A stretch of 9,229 nt of DNA, from assembly GCA_021162285.1 (NCBI GenBank), contig JAGGYZ010000009.1:1-9229 (forward strand), read 5' to 3'. Positions 1-6,377 of the stretch are shown here, in pieces (positions within the stretch are counted from its first letter, which is position 1; each line of letters starts with the position of its first letter). Made by a program: the position numbers and the translations under genes. The notes beneath the pieces were generated by a model. It ran no database searches. It saw only the letters and a list, made by a program, of their open reading frames with translations, and had not been told where the DNA came from. Source of the stretch: Candidatus Fermentibacteraceae bacterium (lineage in GTDB: Bacteria; Fermentibacterota; Fermentibacteria; Fermentibacterales; JCC-6).

Positions 1-2902
1 GCCAGGGAAGATCATTGTACGCAGAATTCTCACCCATTTCGTAACAGTAGATAACGCTGTTACTTACTTCTCCAAAAATAATCTCAAGCTTGCCGTCGTT
101 ATCAATATCACCTAATGCAGGCTGCCCCGAAAGAGGGTTGGTAGTGGATACTGAAACTGGGAAACCGCCAACTTCCATACCGTCGTGGTTAATTACATGC
201 AGTTTGCCGTCTTTTCCCGCAATTACCATCTCAAGCATTCCATCGGAATCAACATCTCCTATACTTACCCCATCATCTGTCCAGGTGCCCAGATTTATCG
301 GAAAGCCAGGAAGATCTTCAAATGAAGAACCATTCCAGCCCCAGCAGTAAAGCAGCCCATCTGCACAAGAAACAACAAGATTATTATCACCGTCTGCATT
401 TATGTCTGCAATTGATGCCCCGGCATATACAAATGACCCCGTTGGAAGAGTGCCCCAGTTTTCAATGAGGCCTGTAGCCCCGTCAATTACTCTGACTCCT
501 CCACTTCCAGTTGCTAATCCTACGACCACTTCCAGTTGATCATCATTATCCAGATTGCCTGCAACAACAGCACTCATAATAGTTGGGGAGCCGGAGTTGT
601 ATTCCCAGATAGGATCTCCATCCTCTGCATCGAAGCAGTATACTCTGCCTTCCTCATCAGTACCGCTTCTGTTTGGGTGTTGCTGTGCAGAGGTTGCTAC
701 AATGACTTCCAGATTCCCAATATTATCTAAATTGGCTATACATGAAGTGGCACTGACAGATTCTATTGAACCGCTGGATCCTAAACCACCACCCCAGAGA
801 GGAGTTCCATCGCTTTCTCTGGCAGAAAAGATTCCGATTCCACTACCTCCCTGAACCCGTACGCGTCCCATTACAAATTCATTAAAGTCGTCCGCTATAA
901 CATTGGAGGATGCTGGAGAGCTGGTAGAGAACCATCTCAATTCACTTGATGACTGGATTCCTCCCCAAACCTGGATTGCTTGGCCTGTCGAAGTAAAGCC
1001 GTTGCATCCATATGGGTGTACTGCAATCACTTCAGGAAGAGAGGAGCCTGAAAGATCGGCAATTGCAGGGCTTGCATAGACATCGGGAGCATCTACAGGC
1101 CAAAGGCCATCAACTCCACCACCCCACACTGAGCTGCCATCATCATCCAGAACGTCAACATAACCGTCTTCGCTCTGAATAATAACATCGAGATCACCGT
1201 CACCATCAATGTCAGCCAACTTTGGGGATCCGAGGATATAACTGTGAATTGTTGCTGTCCATTGATGAGAAATAGAAGGGAATCCTAAGGTAACAGTATG
1301 ATGGGTATCGCTAACGGGACCAGGAACAGATCCCGTTCCCTCTGGATCCATCAGGTCATTGTTGTTAGTATCAGAAGCACTTACAGAAAGTACATACGTT
1401 TGATCCGTTACCTCAGAAGGCATTGTGACCTCACCGGTCCAGGTATCATTGGAAACTGTTGAGCTTGTCCAGTTTCCATTGCTGATGGAAGAAGTTCCCA
1501 AACTAGCTGATACTGAACCAGTTTCAGTGTTCATTTCTTCTGTAAAGATAAGAATTACTTCGAGTTCAGTCCCTGCTGGAATTGGTTGATCTGATACAAT
1601 ATTCAGTTCAGCTAAGAGACCTGATGCATCAGGTTCCCATATGGCTCGGTAGTAGGTTCCATCAGTAAATGAATCAATTACTAATACCTCTTTGAGAGCC
1701 GGGTAGAAGTTGTGGAGCTCTACACCGTCTACACTCTCAGGAAAAGTATAGTCTTCGTCAAAAGAGTAGCACAAAACATCCAAATGGTACGGACCATCAG
1801 GATACATAGCCAAAACAGGATTCACTGTGCTGTTGGTTTCGTCAATCTCGAAACAATCGGTGTTCCAGCAATTCTCACTGATTGTACTTATACCGTCCCA
1901 CTCCTCGGATGAGTTACTGTTAGTAAGGCAGTAAGCCAGAGCATCATGCCCGAATAGTGCTTGCATGGAATGTCTGAAGTAAAGCATCTGAGCCCGAGAA
2001 TCATCTGGATTTGCTGTATCAGCTTTTAACACACAGTCAAAATCGAATACATACCTGGTGTCGAGGGTTTCTTCCCCTGATACCAGTTCACGAACCACAT
2101 CGTACTTGATTTTTTGGGATGTAAGGTCGTTTCTGCCGACTCCTCCACCGAAAGGCATTCCCTCTCCATGAAGGGAAACACCAAAGAAGAAATCAACATT
2201 GCCCGACAAGCAAGATTGGTCAAGCATCAGGTTTTCTGTTTCAACTACTGTCAAGTTTTCCCACGCAGAATAATTCATGTCTTCAAGGAAGAAATAGTCG
2301 AACGAAGGACTGTTGTTCTCCGGATTGAAAACCCATTGATAGTTTTCCTCGAATATCGGAGCTGGATCCAGATAGTTCAGAGGGTTGCAGTATGAAAAAT
2401 CATTACTATTCCAGTCGGTCCACATGAAATGCACATGGGGGGTGTCTATATTAGTGGTCATTGTGCCGACAAGTGCGTTATCAGCAACCAGAGCTTCTTG
2501 AGGAAACGGTGGTTGATCGAGGTGCCCGTAGCTCCAGCCATTCTGAACGGTACCACCGAGTTCGTCACAGATTATCACAAGCCACTGTGTCAGGCCATCT
2601 GTTCCTGGGATCGGGATTTCTTGAACGAGAGTAGCATAACCACCATCAACGCAGCGCACTTCATCGCAGTTTGGATAACCGGTTGTTGCGTCGATATCAA
2701 TACCAGCGTGAAACACAGAGCACAACCAGGACCCATTAAGGTCTCCATAGGAGTTCATCAGAGTTCTGGAAATGTTCATTTCTCCAGCGTTGAAACCAAT
2801 TGGCCATGGAGTATCTTCAGCGGGGTCATTGGCTTGCCCTCTTCCTGAGAAGACAGCAAGAATCAGAAGAGTCATCAGAATATTGATTGTTTGGGATCTC
2901 AT
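1..2902 (-). CDS. Secreted M23-type metallopeptidase domain / Ig-like / FG-GAP repeat protein, C-terminus cut by window edge
   Basis: The frame is open for 967 codons from the ATG at 2902-2900 to the left edge, so the C-terminus is missing. Residues 1-24 form a signal peptide ending GQA. Residues about 55-165 look like an M23 (LytM/peptidoglycan endopeptidase) domain: HAGID supplies His65 and Asp69, YGHL gives His127, and PHVHF gives His156/His158. These match the family zinc ligands HxxxD and HxH plus the catalytic His. Residues 165-430 are unrecognised. About 435-540 resembles a bacterial Ig-like domain. From 563 on, eight FG-GAP/VCBS-like units (starting near 563, 615, 670, 723, 782, 832, 882, 931) include the calcium-type loop DIDGDGDLD, suggesting a β-propeller. 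The start has a strong GGGGAG Shine-Dalgarno 7 nt upstream and overlaps the stop of the preceding gene, so translation is probably coupled. Export is clear. Activity on peptidoglycan is inference; the domain could act on another protein or only bind. Confidence 0.85.
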   Translation of the reverse strand, partial: MRSQTINILMTLLILAVFSGRGQANDPAEDTPWPIGFNAGEMNISRTLMNSYGDLNGSWLCSVFHAGIDIDATTGYPNCDEVRCVDGGYATLVQEIPIPGTDGLTQWLVIICDELGGTVQNGWSYGHLDQPPFPQEALVADNALVGTMTTNIDTPHVHFMWTDWNSNDFSYCNPLNYLDPAPIFEENYQWVFNPENNSPSFDYFFLEDMNYSAWENLTVVETENLMLDQSCLSGNVDFFFGVSLHGEGMPFGGGVGRNDLTSQKIKYDVVRELVSGEETLDTRYVFDFDCVLKADTANPDDSRAQMLYFRHSMQALFGHDALAYCLTNSNSSEEWDGISTISENCWNTDCFEIDETNSTVNPVLAMYPDGPYHLDVLCYSFDEDYTFPESVDGVELHNFYPALKEVLVIDSFTDGTYYRAIWEPDASGLLAELNIVSDQPIPAGTELEVILIFTEEMNTETGSVSASLGTSSISNGNWTSSTVSNDTWTGEVTMPSEVTDQTYVLSVSASDTNNNDLMDPEGTGSVPGPVSDTHHTVTLGFPSISHQWTATIHSYILGSPKLADIDGDGDLDVIIQSEDGYVDVLDDDGSSVWGGGVDGLWPVDAPDVYASPAIADLSGSSLPEVIAVHPYGCNGFTSTGQAIQVWGGIQSSSELRWFSTSSPASSNVIADDFNEFVMGRVRVQGGSGIGIFSARESDGTPLWGGGLGSSGSIESVSATSCIANLDNIGNLEVIVATSAQQHPNRSGTDEEGRVYCFDAEDGDPIWEYNSGSPTIMSAVVAGNLDNDDQLEVVVGLATGSGGVRVIDGATGLIENWGTLPTGSFVYAGASIADINADGDNNLVVSCADGLLYCWGWNGSSFEDLPGFPINLGTWTDDGVSIGDVDSDGMLEMVIAGKDGKLHVINHDGMEVGGFPVSVSTTNPLSGQPALGDIDNDGKLEIIFGEVSNSVIYCYEMGENSAYNDLPW

Positions 2903-4251
2903 TCTGAATCTCCCCTGCTGATCTGCCTAATCACAGTTGGAATTCCAGAATCTCCTGTTTTCACATCATCTCTTTGAGAAAGAATGAAGTGGCCATTTGG
3001 GGAGACAACAGTTTCTTCGTTGTAGGATTCTTCAGCAACATTCCTGTAGATTAGTTGATTGTCGATGAAAACCTCAAGCTCGAAGTAGCATTCTGTATAT
3101 GGACCATGACTTGTGACGCAGGCAATACACTCTGCTCCGTTTGAACAATTAATCCGGGACATATCATTAACAGCTTGAAAGATGTTCATGCTTTCCCAAA
3201 TGCACTGGTTTGTGCTTAGATTAACGACTAGCCCAATTGAGAACCCGGCAGCACAGAGGAATTCACCGTCGGGACTGAACTCAAATGAACTTCGCCCCCG
3301 TCCACCTTCGGTCATTTCAACTAAAGAGCTTTGATTATCCATGCCGGTCTGACAGAGCAAAAGCTCTCCTGTAGACAATTTATCGCAGAAGAGTCTTCCG
3401 TCGCTGGAGAGTTTGCCTCTTTCATCGGCTCCGATAATGGAGTAGGGATCAGCGTTTCCAATAAGATTCCCGCTGGGATTAAAGAAATACACTTCCCCTG
3501 TAATACCAGTTGGCTCCAGAGTATAGGGGTCACGAGTACCTGAGGGGCTGACACACTCAAATGCAATAACCTCTCCATTAGCACTTACAACTGATTCGTA
3601 CCCTCCGGGTCGTGGAAGAGGAATTTCTCTGAATGAACCATCAGGATACATAAAACAGGCATTGCGCCCACCACTGATAACTGCTGCAATACTTGCATCC
3701 CGCGACATGCTAACAAATCTGAAGACCTCGGCTAGTTCACCAACCTGATTCCCGAATCGGTCAAGAATATATCCGGGGTCAGCATAGATAGTTGTGGGGC
3801 GAAGATTCGCGGAGACATCCGAATCTCCCGGCGGATTAACCATCAGATGCTCACGCCAGTAGTCTTCACCGGGAATAATGAAGTCAGCTTCAACTGAAAT
3901 TCTGTTGCCATCTTGGTCAAAGAACAAATGCAAATCCTGTGCAAAGATCGACCTCATACGGCAGTCCAACCAGTAACGGTCTTCCTCTGGAATAGTCTCA
4001 TCACTGAGTATTTCTTCCAGCCACGGCATCGGGTAGCCATATGATACTGCTGCTTCAAGGTCTTCGGTGGTTTCTGCTCTGAAAAGTTCAATCACTTGGA
4101 AGCCTTCTGCGGTGAACTCCTGCGATCTCAGGTGTTCCGCTATCTCCTGCACTCTGTCCATTATTCCGGTTGCGCCTGCTGAAGTTGCTGCCAGTAGCAT
4201 TATCGCTAACTGTAAAGTATTCGAACTGGTTCTTCCTGTTCTGTAAAACAT
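2899..4251 (-). CDS. Exported β-propeller-like protein of unknown function
   Basis: This 450-residue protein starts with a signal peptide (hydrophobic stretch 13-24, likely cleavage after AGA at 27) and so should be periplasmic or outer-surface. Residues 30-110 are mostly helical and acidic. From about 178 on, short motifs of WD40/TolB-like blade type recur: SMSRDASIAAVIS (181-193), VVSANGEVIAFE (221-232), KLSSDGRLFCDK (280-291), FEFSPDGEFLCAAG (323-336) and VVSPNGHFILSQ (415-426), with a weaker unit near 366-380. This suggests five or six blades. No catalytic motif is visible. The start is supported by GGAG 7 nt upstream (4259-4262). Its TGA overlaps the ATG of the M23/FG-GAP gene by 4 nt, so the two are probably co-translated and may be partners. 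A specific function cannot be assigned; a scaffold or ligand-binding role is inference. Confidence 0.85.
   Translation of the reverse strand: MFYRTGRTSSNTLQLAIMLLAATSAGATGIMDRVQEIAEHLRSQEFTAEGFQVIELFRAETTEDLEAAVSYGYPMPWLEEILSDETIPEEDRYWLDCRMRSIFAQDLHLFFDQDGNRISVEADFIIPGEDYWREHLMVNPPGDSDVSANLRPTTIYADPGYILDRFGNQVGELAEVFRFVSMSRDASIAAVISGGRNACFMYPDGSFREIPLPRPGGYESVVSANGEVIAFECVSPSGTRDPYTLEPTGITGEVYFFNPSGNLIGNADPYSIIGADERGKLSSDGRLFCDKLSTGELLLCQTGMDNQSSLVEMTEGGRGRSSFEFSPDGEFLCAAGFSIGLVVNLSTNQCIWESMNIFQAVNDMSRINCSNGAECIACVTSHGPYTECYFELEVFIDNQLIYRNVAEESYNEETVVSPNGHFILSQRDDVKTGDSGIPTVIRQISRGDSE
2910..2915 (-). promoter_or_regulatory. Ribosome binding site inside the upstream gene, for the M23/FG-GAP gene
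   Basis: On the minus strand this reads GGGGAG, 7 nt before the ATG at 2902. It lies within the last codons of the upstream gene and fixes the start in the 4-nt ATGA stop/start overlap. Confidence 0.7.
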
Positions 4252-4283
4252 TCCGTTTCTCCATTCAATTTGAAATGTATAAT

Positions 4284-4312
4284 TCGATATCCTTATTCTC
4301 TAATGATATCAA
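4284..4312 (-). promoter_or_regulatory. Candidate σ70-type promoter of the minus-strand operon
   Basis: Reading leftward, TTGATA (4312-4307) and TATCGA (4289-4284) are separated by 17 nt. The −35 matches the consensus at 5 of 6 positions and the −10 at only 3 of 6. It lies about 35 nt before the start codon at 4251, the right place for a short leader. The region is AT-rich, so a chance match is possible. Confidence 0.3.
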
Positions 4313-4646
4313 AAAATTTCCCGTCATGGAATAGTCGACATTAGGTTCCTTTCCAGCATTTATGCTTAATGAACTATAGGTTTGATGGTTCTAATTCTAT
4401 TAGTGTACATTTATTGTAGACATATCTTAGCAAGGGGGGGGGGTAAGATGTCAATAGGAGAGAGAAGCGCTGATGAAATTAAACAGAAGACGGAGTAGTC
4501 CTTGGATTTTGCCTATTACTGGAGATATTCCAGCTAACCGATAAGTGGGATTATTGGTTTTGTTGTTTTTGGATGACTTTTTTGGAGCTGTTATTTACAT
4601 GTTGACTTGCCAACAAAGAGTGTGATTATTGAGCAATAGCAACCAT
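4313..4646. other. Intergenic region without a convincing gene
   Basis: This 334-nt stretch separates the divergent operons. It contains an inverted repeat CTAAT-TCT-ATTAG (4391-4403), the 10-G tract (4434-4443), a 16-codon ORF (4448-4498, see findings), and TTGACT (4602-4607) with GATTAT (4624-4629) 16 nt later, a possible rightward promoter just before repeat copy 1. I see no RNA gene and no longer coding frame. Confidence 0.6.
4434..4443 (+). repeat. Homopolymer tract of 10 G
   Basis: Ten consecutive G, the longest G or C homopolymer I noticed in the window. It ends 4 nt before an ATG (4448) that opens a 16-codon ORF. G tracts of this length are prone to slipped-strand length change, and in intergenic DNA can alter promoter spacing. 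No effect is shown by the sequence itself. Confidence 0.9.
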
Positions 4647-4960
4647 CCAACAGACAAAAGTGTTCCAACTCTCAAGCTGTTCGCCAGCCATTTTTATATC
4701 TTTCAAAACAAACCTTCTCAAATGCCAGTATAGAGCGGGTCCTTAGGGGTTCGACTTCTCGGGTATTTCTAAATAATAGCACAAATGTTTCTCTCATCTT
4801 GAATTCCGGCCGAAATGAAATGGATTTCATGTGGATAGGACCAGACTGGTTGCGATGTTCTCCATAAGAGTTATGTTTTGTTGATGTCATCACGAATGCA
4901 GTCTAACCTTCCGAAAGCGATTGTAACGTGGTGATTGTACTGTAGCAGGGTGCAAATAGA
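4647..4960 (+). repeat. 314-bp direct repeat, copy 1 (left of fic)
   Basis: This segment aligns without gaps to 8354-8667 with 15 mismatches (about 95% identity). The mismatches are at 4676, 4680, 4682, 4694, 4696, 4701, 4708, 4718, 4845, 4880, 4884, 4893, 4914, 4927 and 4943, leaving 4719-4844 identical. It contains inverted repeats ATGAAAT-GG-ATTTCAT (4815-4830), ACCAG-A-CTGGT (4840-4850) and TGATG-T-CATCA (4882-4892). There are no terminal inverted repeats, no obvious target duplication and no convincing ORF. The right end lies 11 nt before the fic start. The left 51 nt, counted from 4643, recur alone at 6113-6163. It could be a structured RNA or leader element, a MITE-like repeat, or a segmental duplication. 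Confidence 0.92.
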
Positions 4961-4962
4961 AT

Positions 4963-4967
4963 GAGGT
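4963..4967 (+). promoter_or_regulatory. Ribosome binding site of fic, immediately after the repeat
   Basis: GAGGT lies 4 nt before the ATG at 4972 and begins 3 nt after repeat copy 1 ends. Any promoter for fic therefore has to lie inside or upstream of the repeat. Confidence 0.6.
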
Positions 4968-4971
4968 AAGC

Positions 4972-6012
4972 ATGGAAGTATTCAATCCAAAATTTTCCAT
5001 AACCAATCGCATGACAGCTGCTATAACTCAGATTGAACGTGCGAGAGGTTTTCTGGAAGCAGCTCGGCTTTCTGATGATTGGGTTCGGGATATGGGTAAA
5101 AAAGCGCTGGTTAAAGAGGCGCACTACACAACACACATAGAGGGTACTCGTTTGACCCTGGACCAGGCAGAGCGACTTTGGAATGGAAAAACTGTTCCGG
5201 AAGCCGATCCAGAGGATGCTCGTGAGTTGCTTAACTACAGAAAAGCCTTTGAGTTAGTTTCTGATTGTCTTGATAGCGGAGATCCTGTTACTGAAGGTCT
5301 GATTCGCAATATTCATCAGAAATTAGTAGAAGGGGTTCGTGGAGGAAAGACAGATCCAGGTAATTATCGAAGTGTTCAAAACTATGTGGTTAGTTCTTCA
5401 TCAGGAGAAGTTATTTACACTCCACCATCGGCTCTGGAAGTACCTGTTTTAATGTCAGAAATGGTGATGTGGCTCCGATCCGATATGAAAATCCACCCAA
5501 TTCTTGTTAGTGGTATCGCTCAGTTTCAACTTGTCCACATTCATCCGTTTTTAGATGGCAATGGTCGTACCTCTCGTTTGTTGTCAACTCTCTGTCTTTA
5601 CAAAGCTGGATATGATTTCAAACGTCTTTTCGCAATTAGTGAGTATTATGATCTTGATCGCTCAAACTTTTACAAATCAATACAGAGTGTACGTGAAAAC
5701 GGAATGGACATGACCATCTGGCTGGAGTATTTCATAACAGGCCTGGAAAGCCAGATGATTGAGGTGAAGGAGCGAGGGGAACAGGTGATTCGCAGGGATG
5801 TTCTGGTTAAAAAGCATGATCTGAATGAACGCCAGGCCAAGGCGCTTGGATTTATGATGGTACACGCTAAATTCACAATTCGGGATTTTGAAGGACTTTG
5901 TTGTGATGTGAACAGACGCAGCTTGCAGCGGGACCTTAAGGGAATGTTGGATAAGGAACTGATTTCAAGTGCAGGGGCAACGAATCAATTGGTATATGTG
6001 ATCCGTGAATGA
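4972..6012 (+). CDS. fic: Class II Fic-domain protein (probable AMPylator) with C-terminal winged helix
   Basis: Fic enzymes usually transfer AMP from ATP to a Ser/Thr/Tyr hydroxyl of a target protein. This 346-residue protein has the full Fic motif HPFLDGNGRTSR: catalytic His191, Asp195, the GNG anion hole, Arg199 and Arg202. An upstream flap (about 144-155, GEVIYTPPSALEV) would position the target. The N-terminal region (about 5-70) fits the Fic_N type and carries an inhibitory motif T53-x-x-x-E57-G58, whose Glu blocks ATP binding in class II Fic proteins. Residues about 284-346 look like a winged helix-turn-helix. The order and length resemble SoFic-type proteins. No signal peptide is seen, so it should be cytoplasmic. 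No antitoxin gene is adjacent, consistent with built-in inhibition. The target is unknown, and roles in DNA binding or self-regulation through the winged helix are inference. It stands alone on the plus strand, with repeat copy 1 directly upstream and a repeat fragment 100 nt downstream. Confidence 0.93.
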   Translation: MEVFNPKFSITNRMTAAITQIERARGFLEAARLSDDWVRDMGKKALVKEAHYTTHIEGTRLTLDQAERLWNGKTVPEADPEDARELLNYRKAFELVSDCLDSGDPVTEGLIRNIHQKLVEGVRGGKTDPGNYRSVQNYVVSSSSGEVIYTPPSALEVPVLMSEMVMWLRSDMKIHPILVSGIAQFQLVHIHPFLDGNGRTSRLLSTLCLYKAGYDFKRLFAISEYYDLDRSNFYKSIQSVRENGMDMTIWLEYFITGLESQMIEVKERGEQVIRRDVLVKKHDLNERQAKALGFMMVHAKFTIRDFEGLCCDVNRRSLQRDLKGMLDKELISSAGATNQLVYVIRE

Positions 6013-6023
6013 ACTAGTGACGT

Positions 6024-6045
6024 CTTGTGACAACAACTTGTGACA
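6024..6045 (+). repeat. Tandem-spaced CTTGTGACA pair after fic
   Basis: CTTGTGACA occurs at 6024-6032 and 6037-6045, a 13-bp period starting 12 nt after the fic stop. It may be a protein-binding site or a mere sequence echo; nothing else supports a function. Confidence 0.5.
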
Positions 6046-6112
6046 CTCTCACGACAATACATGCAGGAGGGGTATTTTCTTAAGTCCACACTATTTTATA
6101 AAATGAGATTGC

Positions 6113-6163
6113 CCATCCAAAAGATAAAAGTGTTGCAACTCTCAAACCGAAGGCCAGCCATTT
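6113..6163 (+). repeat. Partial copy (51 nt) of the repeat's left end
   Basis: This segment matches 4643-4693 with 8 mismatches and no gaps (43 of 51). It shares CCATCCAA at the left, AAAAGTGTT and CAACTCTCAA in the middle, and GCCAGCCATTT at the right. The similarity stops at 6163, so only the left module is present. A palindrome ATTTTATAAAAT (6093-6104), containing TATAAA, lies just to its left. Confidence 0.8.
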
Positions 6164-6246
6164 GTTTACTTGTGGAGCAGAAGCTCCCCATTTATGTATT
6201 CTGACTGCTCAGGCTTTAACATTCAACATTCCCATATCCGAATTAG

Positions 6247-6275
6247 TTGACATGCAAAGACTGAAGTTCTATTCT
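6247..6275 (+). promoter_or_regulatory. σ70-type promoter of the FG-GAP propeller gene
   Basis: TTGACA (6247-6252, perfect −35) is followed after exactly 17 nt by TATTCT (6270-6275, 4 of 6 to the −10 consensus). Transcription would start near 6282, giving a leader of about 95 nt before the ATG at 6378. That leader contains the hairpin at 6305-6341. Confidence 0.55.
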
Positions 6276-6304
6276 TAATAGGAGTTGCGGTTCCCTCTTC
6301 TTCG

Positions 6305-6341
6305 GTGAATGCCGAGTGCTCATTTTATGTTCGGCTTTCAC
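6305..6341 (+). promoter_or_regulatory. Hairpin in the leader of the FG-GAP propeller gene
   Basis: GTGAATGCCGA (6305-6315) pairs with TCGGCTTTCAC (6331-6341) at 10 of 11 positions, with one T-T mismatch and a 15-nt loop. It lies between the promoter and the true start. No U-tract follows, so it does not look like a terminator. It contains the ATG at 6309, which makes that upstream start unlikely. Confidence 0.5.
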
Positions 6342-6365
6342 AGCTTCACATTTTGCTTCTCCTTT

Positions 6366-6373
6366 AGGGAGGT
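6366..6373 (+). promoter_or_regulatory. Ribosome binding site deciding the start at 6378
   Basis: AGGGAGGT lies 4 nt before ATG 6378, which opens directly into a classic signal peptide. The in-frame ATG at 6309 lacks such a site. CTCC at 6359-6362 could pair with GGAG at 6368-6371 over a 5-nt loop and partly mask the site; this is a weak 4-bp stem. Confidence 0.75.
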
Positions 6374-6377
6374 TACC

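Noticed and set aside
2429..2848. Plus-strand open frame of 139 codons
   Set aside because: It is antisense to the M23 domain region, whose motifs and signal peptide are clear on the minus strand. The plus-strand protein has no recognisable features or ribosome site.
4748..4755. GGTTCGAC, resembling a tRNA TΨC arm (also at 8455-8462)
   Set aside because: The flanking bases do not form the required T-stem, and no acceptor, D or anticodon arms are visible around it.
4672..4893. Minus-strand frame of 73 codons inside repeat copy 1, similar to one at 8403-8600
   Set aside because: The two frames differ by an early stop in copy 2 and mostly by amino-acid-changing substitutions, have no well-placed ribosome site, and open with GTG in one copy. 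A noncoding repeat explains them better, though the identical core leaves a small doubt.
4643..6163. CRISPR-like array suggested by repeated modules
   Set aside because: The repeats are over 1 kb apart, of unequal length, with genes between them, and there are no regular spacers or cas genes.
6309..6377. Upstream in-frame ATG extending the propeller gene by 23 codons
   Set aside because: It lies within a leader hairpin, has no good ribosome site, and would put a non-signal sequence before a classic signal peptide that has a strong site at 6366-6373.
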